DNA of 64,000 nt from an uncultured Eubacteriales bacterium (GTDB taxonomy: Bacteria; Bacillota; Clostridia; Saccharofermentanales; Fastidiosipilaceae), in assembly GCA_902373515.1 (NCBI GenBank), contig CABKML010000001.1, positions 62,001 through 126,000 on the forward strand, written 5' to 3'. Below the pieces are notes generated by a model, which was not told the DNA's origin, searched no databases, and worked only from the letters and a program-made list of their open reading frames with translations. The position numbers and the translations under genes were made by a program. Position 1 is the first letter of the stretch. Each line of letters begins with the position of its first letter. Shown one piece after another: positions 1-9,399 of the stretch.

Positions 1-783
1 ATGCCGCCTGCCAAGCCGTCCTGGTATGATGAGCGTGTCAAATTGGGTACTAAAGATCCGAATAAAGGCGATGATATGCGTAATCTGAAAGCTTCCGTAT
101 CTTATATGAAGACGTTGAATAATTATCGCCAATCCCGCAAATTAAACTCCTTAAACGTCAGTTTGACCAACGTCGCTACAGCCGTGATTAATTCTTTTTA
201 CTCGGATGAAAATATTGCCCATTCCAAATACTATAACGTTTATGAAAATCTGGCCTGGAATCCGAAAGTTCAAGTTGCTGCAGACTACAGCGGCGATCCT
301 GCGGCGGTAAAGGAAGAGCAATTAAAAGATTTCTACGAGCAATGGATCAGCAACGAAAAGAAAGTTTATGATGCTGCCGTGGCTGCCGGAAAAACGAAAG
401 AAGAAATGAATAAAGAAGCGGCACAGGATAGCCAAAAGCAAGTCGGTCACTACTTGAATTTCATCGAACCCTCTATTCATTCCATGGGTTTCACGCTGGC
501 ACACAACGCCAAAAATGCTTACGGCACAACAGGTGTCTGGAATGCCGGTTTTGCTGCAAGCGACATGACAGTTCAGGATTACGAAAATGCAATCAGTCGC
601 TTTGCCATAGCCAAAATGACGGAAGATAAGCGGGCTTCTGCACAAAAAGAATATGATACTTATATTGCTACTTTGGCAAAAATTGAAAAAATTGAGCAAA
701 AAGCGCAAAAGGTTGAAGAAAAACAGAAGAACCCCTCTTCGCCTGTTGTCAACCCGGCAACCGACACTGAGAAAAGCAACTGA
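1..783 (+). CDS. CAP (SCP-like) domain protein, C-terminal part
   Basis: The 260 visible residues read as the end of a secreted CAP-superfamily protein. There is a segment ENLAWNPKV, a W-x-x-N-E-K-K-V-Y stretch, and GHYLNFIEPSIHSMGF followed by THN-like ending, the usual order E...W..E...Y...GHY in CAP domains of Gram-positive surface proteins. The C-terminus (about residues 215-260) is a Lys/Glu/Gln-rich, probably helical tail ending in a Pro/Ser/Thr segment, with no sorting signal. The ATG at base 1 coincides with the window edge and no ribosome-binding site can be seen, so the true start is probably upstream and the signal peptide is missing. It is followed directly by a strong terminator and stands convergent to the murG operon. 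Family call is moderate; substrate and role unknown. Confidence 0.6.
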   Translation: MPPAKPSWYDERVKLGTKDPNKGDDMRNLKASVSYMKTLNNYRQSRKLNSLNVSLTNVATAVINSFYSDENIAHSKYYNVYENLAWNPKVQVAADYSGDPAAVKEEQLKDFYEQWISNEKKVYDAAVAAGKTKEEMNKEAAQDSQKQVGHYLNFIEPSIHSMGFTLAHNAKNAYGTTGVWNAGFAASDMTVQDYENAISRFAIAKMTEDKRASAQKEYDTYIATLAKIEKIEQKAQKVEEKQKNPSSPVVNPATDTEKSN

Positions 784-809
784 GTTTTGAAACTCTCCCC
801 CAAAGCGCA

Positions 810-843
810 AGCCTGATAAGCAAAACTTATCAGGCTTTTTTTG
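810..843 (+). terminator. Rho-independent terminator after the CAP-domain gene
   Basis: A perfect 11-bp stem (810-820 pairing with 826-836) with a 5-base loop is followed by a run of seven T. It lies 27 bases after the stop codon of the CAP-domain gene. On the minus strand no T-run follows, so it does not obviously stop the converging murG transcript. Confidence 0.9.
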
Positions 844-866
844 TCAAATTTACGGCGAAAACGGAT

Positions 867-2030
867 TTATGACTTATAGCCGCTTAACGCAATCAAAGCT
901 TCGGCGATATCCTCGGCAGCTTGGGGGAACGCCAGTTTTTCGGCCCGTTTTCCCATTTCCTCTACTTTTTGCGGATCGGCAGCCAAATTTTGCCAAGTCG
1001 CTTCCAGAAAATCTGCCGTAAGTTCATTATCCGGGCACAAGAGCGCCGCCTGCGCCTCCACAAAAGCACGGGCATTGTACGTTTGATGGTCATGAGCAGC
1101 ATAAGGATACGGTACGAAAATTGCCATTTTACCGGTAGCCGCTATTTCTGCCAATGTTAAAGCTCCTGCCCGGCAAACCAGCCAGTCACAGGCTGCATAA
1201 TATTTTTCCATATCATAAATATAATTGCGGCAATCAATCAGATCCCCATATTCCTGTACTTCAGCAGTATACTGTTCACTACCTTTAGCTCCAAGCGCCA
1301 GAATAATATGATAAGGCAGCGGCTTGCGGGCTGCACGATAGCGCCGGGCCAGTTCAAACACCGCATCATTCAGACGTTTGGCCCCCAGACTGCCGCCGAC
1401 GACCAAAATATATTTACCGTTTGGGTCCAAGCCCAATTCTTCTCTGGCTTGGCAACGATCCTGATGAAAGAAGCGTTCCGGCACGGGATTACCTGTAAGT
1501 TCAGTCCGCTTGGCGGCACTGAAAGCAGCTGCCGTAGCAGGGAAGCTGTAACAAACTAAATCAATATTTTTGGCCAGAAATAAATTGCTTTTACCCGGGA
1601 AAGCATTCTGTTCATGTAAGGCCGCCTTAATATGAAGAGCCTTGGCCGCACTGATAAGCGGGGCGGAGACATAGCCGCCGGTACCGAAGACCAGCAAAGG
1701 TTTCAGTGCTTTGATCAGGCATCTTGCCTGCATATGGCTGCGTGCCAGCGTCCATACGGCGCGCATCAAAGCCGTTGGATTTTTATGGAACGGGCGAGCC
1801 GGCAAGGCAAAAAAAGGATAACCCGCTTTTTCTACCAGATGGCGTTCCAGTCCTTGCGGACTGCCGACAAAAACAATTTGCAGCGCGGGATAATTTTGTT
1901 TAATATATTCCGCCACGCTCAACGCCGGGTTAATATGGCCGCTTGTACCGCCGCAAGTAAATAATAAAGTCGCCTTGCTGCTGTCCAATCGCTTTTGTAA
2001 ATCTTTTAATTGTTGTCCGAAATTACTCAT
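867..2030 (-). CDS. murG: UDP-GlcNAc:undecaprenyl-PP-MurNAc-pentapeptide GlcNAc transferase
   Basis: MurG makes lipid II from lipid I by adding GlcNAc on the inner face of the membrane. The 387-residue product has the N-terminal glycine-rich loop GGTSGH near residue 27, the second-domain loop GGSLGAKRLN, and the acceptor/donor motif HDHQTYNA near residue 300, as in the GT28 family. The start was set at base 2030 because AAGGAAAGG lies 7 bases before that ATG. An in-frame extension of 20 residues upstream has no comparable site and falls in the gap after ftsW. It is the last gene of the dcw run, 86 bases after ftsW. In many bacteria murG follows ftsW and precedes murC and ftsQ; those are not here. 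Confidence 0.95.
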   Translation of the reverse strand: MSNFGQQLKDLQKRLDSSKATLLFTCGGTSGHINPALSVAEYIKQNYPALQIVFVGSPQGLERHLVEKAGYPFFALPARPFHKNPTALMRAVWTLARSHMQARCLIKALKPLLVFGTGGYVSAPLISAAKALHIKAALHEQNAFPGKSNLFLAKNIDLVCYSFPATAAAFSAAKRTELTGNPVPERFFHQDRCQAREELGLDPNGKYILVVGGSLGAKRLNDAVFELARRYRAARKPLPYHIILALGAKGSEQYTAEVQEYGDLIDCRNYIYDMEKYYAACDWLVCRAGALTLAEIAATGKMAIFVPYPYAAHDHQTYNARAFVEAQAALLCPDNELTADFLEATWQNLAADPQKVEEMGKRAEKLAFPQAAEDIAEALIALSGYKS

Positions 2031-2116
2031 TTTCCAGCCTTTCCTTCTTTCATTGCGCCACTTATTCTGCTCCTGATCGCTGTTCTGCACCGGCTTAACT
2101 GTTGCTGAAACTGTTG

Positions 2117-3745
2117 CTAAACACGAACACCCTTATCTCGATATTTCTGCTTGATTTCCGCCTCCACCTGCATAATTTCCTGCCGTTTGGCAAGTGAGGG
2201 ACGAACGGCGAATTTGGAAATAGATAATATACAGCCGGCTGCAAAAAGGAAGAATACATTTGAAGTACCGCCGAAACTGAAAAACGGCAGAGAAATACCT
2301 GTGGGCGGGATAACTCCGACATTAACGGCGATACTCAGTATGCCCTGAATTGTTAAAAGAAAAATATAACCTAAACTTATCAAGCGTGGGAATATACCGA
2401 CGGTTCTGGTAACAATCGAGCAGCCGATTAAGAAAAAGGCGACAAACATTCCCAAAACGAAAACGCCGCCGATAAAGCCCAGTTCTTCCACAATATTGGA
2501 AAAAATATAGTCATTATGTCCCTCAGGTAAATAATTAAGTTTCTGTTTGCCCTGACCCAAACCTACACCTGTCAGGCCACCGCCGGCAATGGCGATAAAA
2601 GCTTGCGTGCTGTGATAAGTATCAACCTCACTTTTAACGGAAACTTTCGCATCCTCATCCGCTTCCTTGTTTTGCACACGGAAGATTTCCAGGCGCTTGG
2701 TTAAATGGTCCCAACGGCGAGTAAAATTAGCCGGCAAAAACGGCCGAGCCAACAGGACCATTAATAAAAAGGCCAGCAAAGCGCAGGTCAACTCCGTTCC
2801 ACCGAACAGCCAGGAACGCCAAGGTAAGCGCATGGCCAGTAAGAGTACAAAAGTCAAAAGCAACATAATAAAAACTGCCGACATATGTGACTGCATAGAG
2901 ATTAAAGCACACCAGGAAATGACAATAGCAACAGGAATTACGACATCTACCAAGCCGTCGAACCAACGCTGTTTCCAGGAACCGTTAAGCGTCAACCCGC
3001 CCTGCTCGCGAATCTTTTGTAAGCGGGAAAAATAAAAAGCTAAAACAAAGGGTACGCCTACTTTAGCTATTTCCGACGGTTGGAATGTCGTGTTGGACAT
3101 AAACGGTAATTTCAGCCATCTTCTTTGGCCGTTATAGTACGTCCCGATGCCCGGGATTAAGACAAGAAACAGCAGACCTAAGGTGCCGATATAATACAAT
3201 TTCACCCAAATGGCGCGATTAAATGCCCGAATATCAATATTCGCCACGACAAACATTACAACTAAGCCCAACATGGTCGCCATATATTGCCGTTTAATAT
3301 AAAAGAAAGGATTGTTCTGGCTGTACATACCGACATTCATACTGGCACTGAAAATCATCACCATCCCGAAACACAGCATGGCAATAATCATCAACAAGAT
3401 TCCCAGATGCATATGTTTTTGCTGTAATAAAAGTTGAGTACCGTCAACGGTGGCATAGTCAATCGGCTTCGCTCCCGGTAATTTCCAGCTTTTTCGCACA
3501 CCGGCGGGATTAGTCGTTTTACCGTCGACCATTGCAGCGCTCATAGCGGCCGGTGAATCTGTTGTCGGTTTGGAAGTTGTAGCGGCTTTTTTCCCCGAAG
3601 ATTCGGCAAAATTGAACTTCAAAGCCTCCCCGGGACGGCGGGCTGAAGCACTCTCACGCTTAGGAAGCTGCTTTTTACCGCCGGCAACATAAACGTCATC
3701 CAAACCGTCTTTAAATTCCAACTCGTTATTATTCACTTTTTTCAT
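2117..3745 (-). CDS. ftsW: FtsW/RodA/SpoVE-family septal peptidoglycan glycosyltransferase
   Basis: SEDS-family membrane protein that polymerises lipid II at the septum together with a class B PBP, which is encoded four genes upstream in the same operon. The core (about residues 112-525) shows some ten hydrophobic segments. It has the conserved GGGLTGVGLG loop, the EGHNDYIFS-like segment with VEELG, and PPTGISLPFFSFGG near the C-terminus. At 542 residues it is longer than the usual 370-420. The first ~110 residues are a polar, Ala/Lys/Ser-rich cytoplasmic extension, and there is a charged C-terminal tail. Start ATG at 3745 has a weak AGGT upstream. The place between mraY and murG is the usual one for ftsW, which argues against RodA or SpoVE. 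Confidence 0.92.
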   Translation of the reverse strand: MKKVNNNELEFKDGLDDVYVAGGKKQLPKRESASARRPGEALKFNFAESSGKKAATTSKPTTDSPAAMSAAMVDGKTTNPAGVRKSWKLPGAKPIDYATVDGTQLLLQQKHMHLGILLMIIAMLCFGMVMIFSASMNVGMYSQNNPFFYIKRQYMATMLGLVVMFVVANIDIRAFNRAIWVKLYYIGTLGLLFLVLIPGIGTYYNGQRRWLKLPFMSNTTFQPSEIAKVGVPFVLAFYFSRLQKIREQGGLTLNGSWKQRWFDGLVDVVIPVAIVISWCALISMQSHMSAVFIMLLLTFVLLLAMRLPWRSWLFGGTELTCALLAFLLMVLLARPFLPANFTRRWDHLTKRLEIFRVQNKEADEDAKVSVKSEVDTYHSTQAFIAIAGGGLTGVGLGQGKQKLNYLPEGHNDYIFSNIVEELGFIGGVFVLGMFVAFFLIGCSIVTRTVGIFPRLISLGYIFLLTIQGILSIAVNVGVIPPTGISLPFFSFGGTSNVFFLFAAGCILSISKFAVRPSLAKRQEIMQVEAEIKQKYRDKGVRV

Positions 3746-3764
3746 AATTTACCTGCATGCCGAT

Positions 3765-4799
3765 TCAAAGGCTGAAAAGCCAAATTCCCAGGAAACAGCC
3801 TACTGCCGTAACTGCGGAAAAAACTGCAACAATCTTAACTTCCGACCAATTACTTAATTCAAAGTGATGGTGAATCGGCGCCATTTTGAAGATTCGCTTA
3901 CCGCCGGTTTTGCGGAAATAAATAAATTGGATAAGGTCGGATAAAATTTCTACCCAATAAATTACGCCCAGGAACAGGAAAGCGAGCATCCACCCGAATT
4001 GCAAAAGATACAGCGATACGACCGTACCCAACGCCAAGCTGCCCAAGTCGCCCATAAACACCCGTGCCGGATGAAAATTGAAGACCAAAAAAGCCAGAAG
4101 GCAGGCAATCAAGGTAACGGCGGAAAAGGCGAAATTATCCAGCTGAATAAAATCCCTGAGATTTGAAGCTCTGCCTATTTGCAAATGCAGCATATAGGTC
4201 AAGGCCGCCAGTACCACTATAGTTACCGAAGAACAAAGGCCATCTACACCGTCGGTAATATTGACGGCGTTGGAACAACAATATAAATAGAAAACAACAA
4301 ATAAAGCAAAGAGAATTTTTAACGGCCAGGCGCTAAACGTTACAGGCCCGTAAAAAGGTAAAACGAAGAAACTTTGCGGATTTTGCTGGACAAAAACAAA
4401 ATACAGCGCATAAAGCAGATAAATCGCCAACAAATATTGACTTTTGCGTTTCGGGGTCAAGCCCTCCTTGTCTTTGCGCACTTTCACATAATCGTCGTAG
4501 AATCCCAAGATTGCCGTCAACACAATGCAGAGCAGAGCAGCTATAAATTCGTAAGTTACGCCGGCTGCGATATTGTTGTGCCACCAGTGTAGAAGCGAAA
4601 TGAAAACGAAAGGTATTAAAAAGATAAAACCGCCGAATGTCGGTGTCCCCTCCTTGACCAGATGCGAGTTGGGGCCTTCCAACCGTTCATGCTGACCTAA
4701 ATGCCACGAGCGCAAATAAGGTAAAATAATGCAACCGATTAATAAGGCGGCAGCAAAAGCTATCAGAATCAATATTCCCTGACCTTGCAAAATAAACAT
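3765..4799 (-). CDS. mraY: Phospho-N-acetylmuramoyl-pentapeptide transferase
   Basis: MraY transfers phospho-MurNAc-pentapeptide from UDP to undecaprenyl phosphate, giving lipid I, in the cytoplasmic membrane. The 344-residue length is typical. Motifs visible are PTFGG near residue 53, the DD pair in GFYDDYVKV near 115, NAVNITDGVDGL near 180, FMGDLGSLALG near 248 and the MAPIHHHFE histidine cluster near 308, separated by about ten membrane segments. The ATG has AAGGAG 7 bases upstream. It lies 11 bases after murF and 19 before ftsW. In most Firmicutes murD sits between mraY and ftsW; it is absent here. Confidence 0.96.
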   Translation of the reverse strand: MFILQGQGILILIAFAAALLIGCIILPYLRSWHLGQHERLEGPNSHLVKEGTPTFGGFIFLIPFVFISLLHWWHNNIAAGVTYEFIAALLCIVLTAILGFYDDYVKVRKDKEGLTPKRKSQYLLAIYLLYALYFVFVQQNPQSFFVLPFYGPVTFSAWPLKILFALFVVFYLYCCSNAVNITDGVDGLCSSVTIVVLAALTYMLHLQIGRASNLRDFIQLDNFAFSAVTLIACLLAFLVFNFHPARVFMGDLGSLALGTVVSLYLLQFGWMLAFLFLGVIYWVEILSDLIQFIYFRKTGGKRIFKMAPIHHHFELSNWSEVKIVAVFSAVTAVGCFLGIWLFSL

Positions 4800-4810
4800 A
4801 ACAATTCTCC

Positions 4811-6361
4811 TTAATATTTCCCGTTTTGGACCCGATAATTCAGCTCATCCCAAACTTTTTCCACACTTTCGCCCAAAGCAAAACTGTGCGAACCTTTGAA
4901 AAATATCAGTTCGTCCCGCTGTAATTCCCGCAGCAAGTCTTCATCCAGGTCTTCCCTTTGCCGATAAGTCTTGCAGCGCGCCGCTTTGCGACCTTTATCT
5001 TCACAAGCTGTGAGATACGCCGCCTGCATATAGTAGGCTCCATGACCGATAAAATAAATTCGTTCCAGGTTATGCTCCGCCAGATAAGTTCCGACTTTGC
5101 AGTGTTCACTTTCGCTATATGCTCCCAGTTCATTAATTGAACCGCAGACAGCTACCATCTTGGGCAATCTGTATTGACGGCAAAGCAGTTCCGCTGTATC
5201 AAGCACCGCTTTGAAAGAGCTGCTGGCAGCATTATAGGAATCATCCAATAAAACCGTATTGGCAATTTTCAAAATTCGTTCTCTACCGTTGGCCCCTTTG
5301 TATCCGGCCAAATTACGGGCTGCCGGTTCAATCGGCAGATGCAAAGCGACGTTGCAGGCAATAGCTAAGCAGGCGTTTTGGGCGTGATGTTGCGCCGGTG
5401 TAGTCAAAGTAACGCTTGTCGTTTGACTTATTTCCTGCTTATCACCTTGGAAATGAACAATATTGACCTTAAAAGTCTGCTGCAGCTGCCCGGCGGCATT
5501 TTCCGCTAAAGTTCTCTGACCGCCGATAACCCAAGTAACATCGGCCGGAAATTCAGCTGCCTTTGCCGGTACAAAATCGCTTTCCAGACCGTACAAATAA
5601 AGATGCAGATGAGCTGCCAATTTATGAAATTCAGCATACTTGATAAGTAAGTCGTCATTAAAAGGCAGCAAGAGGCTGCCGTCGGGACGCAGGCCGTTAA
5701 GGATACTGGTTTTTTCACGTAATAGTATTTGTCGATTCTGGAAATGGTCGATATGCGAAAAACCGATACCGGTAATTATCGCCACATCCGGTTGTACCAA
5801 AGCTGTTTCGCGGGCCATTTCGCCGATACTGTCAATTCCCATTTCAACAATCGCATAATCAGCTTCCTGTCCGTGGAGTCGTTCCAACGTTTGGCTGATG
5901 CCGACTTCATTATTAAGGTTGTACTCCGTTTCGACAATATTTCCCTGACCTTTGAGGCTGCGGCTGATCATACAGCGGGAAGAAGTTTTACCGACAGAAC
6001 CGGTCACGGCTATTACCGGCCGATGAAATTCACTGCGGCAAAATGCTGCAAATTTATAAAAGGCGGCCCAAGTATTAGTGACTTTAACAACTGAACAGTG
6101 ATGATTATCGGCTGTCTGCTGCAACTTTTCGTCCAACTTGGAACTTTGATCGATGACTACCGCCACCGCGCCCCGCTTGATTGCCGGCAGCAGATAATCA
6201 TGTCCGTCGAAGCGTTCCCCTTTCAAAGCAATAAATACCTGATTATGTAAATCTGTCCGGCTATCTGTCTTAATATTGGCAAAAGTTTGTGTCGCCTGAC
6301 CGCAAATTAATTGGGAATCAGGCCATATTTCGAGTAATTTTGCGATGGTCAATGTCTCCAT
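4811..6361 (-). CDS. murF: UDP-MurNAc-tripeptide D-Ala-D-Ala ligase
   Basis: MurF adds D-Ala-D-Ala to UDP-MurNAc-tripeptide using ATP, the last cytoplasmic step of precursor synthesis. The N-terminal domain holds DSRTDLHNQVFIALKGERFDGHDY, written here as the DSR and FDGHD signatures. The P-loop is GSVGKTS near residue 138, followed by the NNEVG and EMGID motifs. The C-terminal domain has LLDDSYNAASSSF near residue 365, which marks MurF rather than MurE. At 516 residues it is slightly long for the family (about 450-470). ATG at 6361 follows AAAGGT. It is 10 bases after the division PBP gene; murE, often beside it, is missing. Confidence 0.94.
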   Translation of the reverse strand: METLTIAKLLEIWPDSQLICGQATQTFANIKTDSRTDLHNQVFIALKGERFDGHDYLLPAIKRGAVAVVIDQSSKLDEKLQQTADNHHCSVVKVTNTWAAFYKFAAFCRSEFHRPVIAVTGSVGKTSSRCMISRSLKGQGNIVETEYNLNNEVGISQTLERLHGQEADYAIVEMGIDSIGEMARETALVQPDVAIITGIGFSHIDHFQNRQILLREKTSILNGLRPDGSLLLPFNDDLLIKYAEFHKLAAHLHLYLYGLESDFVPAKAAEFPADVTWVIGGQRTLAENAAGQLQQTFKVNIVHFQGDKQEISQTTSVTLTTPAQHHAQNACLAIACNVALHLPIEPAARNLAGYKGANGRERILKIANTVLLDDSYNAASSSFKAVLDTAELLCRQYRLPKMVAVCGSINELGAYSESEHCKVGTYLAEHNLERIYFIGHGAYYMQAAYLTACEDKGRKAARCKTYRQREDLDEDLLRELQRDELIFFKGSHSFALGESVEKVWDELNYRVQNGKY

Positions 6362-6371
6362 ATTTTACCTT

Positions 6372-9275
6372 TCAGTGCTTCTTTGTACCTTTTACCGGCG
6401 GCTGTTGTCCGGCTGTTTTACTTGTTTTTTTCTCTGTTGCCGTGCCTGCAGGCGGCGAAGCATCGGACTTATTCTGCGTTGGTCTGACTTGTGCCTGTTT
6501 GAAAGTCGAAACAACATCATCTACCTCCGGGTCATAGGGTTTTGCTGTAAAACGCAAACGAACTACGGCCCATTTACGAATTTGGTTGACAACGCCCGCT
6601 TCATTATAGCGACTTACATCCTGGGAAATAACCACACCCTTAGGGTCGACGCCGTCAATACAAATATTTATATGTGCAGCCTTCGCCAAAGCTTTGGCTT
6701 GGACGATATTCAAACCGGTAAAGTCCGGCACATCCGTATTACCTTGGATATTTAAGGACGAAAGCGGATGCTTGGCCGTACCGACGAAAACCTTGCCGTC
6801 ATCTATCATTCTCGCGTCAGGCGCCGGCCACTGTTCGGTAATCGGCTCATCCAGAGGGTCGGTCCCTATCGGCCACACCAGCTCCAAGCCGCGAACTTCC
6901 GTGGCATCCATATAAGCATGTTGCAGTGTTAAGCCTTTATAATTCAAAACAATGTGTTTACGCCAGGCATTACTATAATCGTAATCGGTAAATTCTGCTT
7001 TTTTATGTAATTCATTGTGCGTAATTAATGCCAATCTTCTGGCCGCAGTCTGCACTGCCCAGGTACCGTAGGAGTTATTGTCCAAAGGCTGCAAAGTCGC
7101 TATTAAAATAATGTATTCCGGATTAGAAGCCGAGCCGATAACCACGGTAGAAAAACAGGACAAATCATCTTTGCCGTCACCGTCGACATCGACAGTCGAA
7201 GTACCGGTTTTGCCGGCTAAATCCAAACCGGTAGAATAAATATACTGACCCGGATAGCCGTCATGGGTCGTACCGCGCATCAGCTCCACAACTTTACGGC
7301 TGATTTCCGGCGAGAAAACACGGCGGACGTTCTTGGGACGAATTTCTCTCTTAATATTACCGTTGGTATCGGTAATTTTGCTGACAATATGCGGTTCCAT
7401 CATATTACCGCCGTTGGCCAGCGCAATGTAGGCGTTCATAATCTGCATCGGAGTCGCCGTCGCCTGTTCGCCGAAAGCTAAAGTTGCCAAATCCGCCATG
7501 TCCAACGAATTTAAGGCATGTTGTACGCCCACACCTTCTCCGGGCAAATCGACACCGGTTTTATCATAGAAGCCCAACTTAACCACATATTCAAAGAACG
7601 GATCCAGCCCGATTCTCTCCGCCAGTCTGGAAAAAGGCGGGTTGCAGGAATACCACAGAGCCTGAGAAATCAGTTCCGTCCCGTGATTGACGCCGAACAT
7701 ATTTTCCGACCAACATTTAATCGGATAAGCCGTCCAACCCTCAACCCACAAAGGGGAATCCGAGAAATAATCTTTTTCCAGATCCACAGCATTGCGCTGC
7801 AGGGCGATTGCCAACGTAAAAGGCTTAAAAATGGAGCCCGGTTCGTACGATTTCTGCACGCAGAAATTAGACCAGACTTCGCCGGTCAAATACGCCATAT
7901 CCTGTTCGTTCTTGAAAGGATCGAATTCCCCGGTAATACTTCGCTCTATATCCGCTCTTTTTTTGATTTCTGTCGGATCCAACGTAGTTTCTGCCGTTGT
8001 CGGCAAAGTTTCGCCGCGAATTTTCGCCCAGGTCTCATCATATTCACGTTTTTTCCGCGCCTTTTCTTCCCGCTTTTTCCGGTCCTCAATATCCTTAATC
8101 AAATATTTGATGCGTAAATCATTAAGACGAGGTTTCTCGTAAGGTTTGTTCAAATTAAAAGTCTGACTTTGGGCCATCGCCAATATTTCACCCGTATCAG
8201 GTTTGGCAATCAGGGCAAAAGCGCCAAGACGCGGTTCGGTTATATTTGTCAGCGCATCTATCTGCCGCTGAGCCTCTTCCTGAATATTTTTGTTAATTGT
8301 CAAATAAACATCATCGCTTTTTTGCGGATTGATATCCAGATTAAGCGAGTTATTCAACGGTTGGCGGTTAAAATTGTCCACTTCTTTGTAACTGACACCC
8401 TTTTGCCCGGACAATTCGGCATTATATTGACGTTCAATGCCCGTCACACCTTCAATCATATCGTCCTGCTTGGAGGTAAAGCCGATAACCTGCGATAAAT
8501 ATTCATTCTGCGGATAATAGCGGGTCATAACCGGGTCGACAACAATGCCGTAAATGTTCTCCTGCGTCAAATACTCCTGCAATTTATTTTTTACTTCCGC
8601 CGCTACATTACGTTTTAATTGAATATACGGCTTGTCCGTCTGCTTGATTATTTCCTGCATTTTGCTGTTGTCTATTTCCAGTATTTTACCAACCTGCTCA
8701 GCAATTTCGCTGCGTTTGGGCGCCCGGTCGATTAAATAGGAGCGCAAAGCGGAAGGGGAAATACCGATATTGTAGACATAAGTAGTTAATGCCAGCAAAG
8801 TGCCGTTACGATCATAAATATTGCCCCGCTCGGGATAAGAAACACTACGTTGTAAGCGTTGGTCCGCCGCCTTGCCGACATATTCTTTGTGCTTAATAAC
8901 CGTCAAATCGAACATTTTGACAATACTGGCCAAAGACAATACAGCGACCAAGGCAAAAATTACCAAAACATAAGTGATGCTGTTTTTGCGACTTTTGTCC
9001 GTTTCGCTGCGATAAGTAGCATAGGCATTCTGATTGGCGGTATTGGCTTCGGTAAATTTTTTTATCGCGCCTTTATGTGCTTTCCAGTTCCACAAAGTCC
9101 GACTGTGCCGTTTGATTTCAGTTGCCGTCTTTGATGCTGCCTGCTTGGACAAATTTCGGGCGGCAGATGCCGGCATGCGCCAATGCAAATCAGTACTATA
9201 ACCGGCAGGTGCATATACCTGCGGTTCTTCCTGTTCCTGTTCGGATTTTTTCGAATTTGAAAAAGGCAATTTCAT
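6372..9275 (-). CDS. Class B penicillin-binding protein (FtsI/PbpB type) with PASTA domain
   Basis: Septal transpeptidase acting with FtsW outside the membrane. Order of parts: a charged cytoplasmic region of ~95 residues, one membrane segment (YVLVIFALVAVLSLASIV), the PBP dimerisation domain, and the transpeptidase with SIFK near residue 480, SCN near 541 and KTGTS near 688. A C-terminal PASTA-like domain follows at about 840-910, then a Pro/Lys/Thr tail. At 967 residues it is much longer than usual (550-750). A charged insertion at about 395-452 precedes the SxxK motif. Right after KTGTS comes DVDGDGKDD, which matches the calcium-loop pattern DxDxDG. The ATG at 9275 has AAGGAG 10 bases upstream; a TTG codon just before it is less likely. 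Position between ftsL and murF supports the division role. Confidence 0.9.
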   Translation of the reverse strand: MKLPFSNSKKSEQEQEEPQVYAPAGYSTDLHWRMPASAARNLSKQAASKTATEIKRHSRTLWNWKAHKGAIKKFTEANTANQNAYATYRSETDKSRKNSITYVLVIFALVAVLSLASIVKMFDLTVIKHKEYVGKAADQRLQRSVSYPERGNIYDRNGTLLALTTYVYNIGISPSALRSYLIDRAPKRSEIAEQVGKILEIDNSKMQEIIKQTDKPYIQLKRNVAAEVKNKLQEYLTQENIYGIVVDPVMTRYYPQNEYLSQVIGFTSKQDDMIEGVTGIERQYNAELSGQKGVSYKEVDNFNRQPLNNSLNLDINPQKSDDVYLTINKNIQEEAQRQIDALTNITEPRLGAFALIAKPDTGEILAMAQSQTFNLNKPYEKPRLNDLRIKYLIKDIEDRKKREEKARKKREYDETWAKIRGETLPTTAETTLDPTEIKKRADIERSITGEFDPFKNEQDMAYLTGEVWSNFCVQKSYEPGSIFKPFTLAIALQRNAVDLEKDYFSDSPLWVEGWTAYPIKCWSENMFGVNHGTELISQALWYSCNPPFSRLAERIGLDPFFEYVVKLGFYDKTGVDLPGEGVGVQHALNSLDMADLATLAFGEQATATPMQIMNAYIALANGGNMMEPHIVSKITDTNGNIKREIRPKNVRRVFSPEISRKVVELMRGTTHDGYPGQYIYSTGLDLAGKTGTSTVDVDGDGKDDLSCFSTVVIGSASNPEYIILIATLQPLDNNSYGTWAVQTAARRLALITHNELHKKAEFTDYDYSNAWRKHIVLNYKGLTLQHAYMDATEVRGLELVWPIGTDPLDEPITEQWPAPDARMIDDGKVFVGTAKHPLSSLNIQGNTDVPDFTGLNIVQAKALAKAAHINICIDGVDPKGVVISQDVSRYNEAGVVNQIRKWAVVRLRFTAKPYDPEVDDVVSTFKQAQVRPTQNKSDASPPAGTATEKKTSKTAGQQPPVKGTKKH

Positions 9276-9399
9276 CAATGCGCTTCTCCTTGTTTCCTAC
9301 TTTGTTTATTATTCGCTTCCGCCCGGCTCGTTCGCGGCTGCATTGGTCGCCCGGATTATCGCCCGGACTTTAAGATAAGCTTCGCCGAAGCACTGCACT

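Noticed and set aside
2031..2090. Twenty-residue N-terminal extension of MurG
   Set aside because: No ribosome-binding site at the upstream start, whereas AAGGAAAGG stands 7 bases before the ATG at 2030, and the family N-terminus fits the shorter form.
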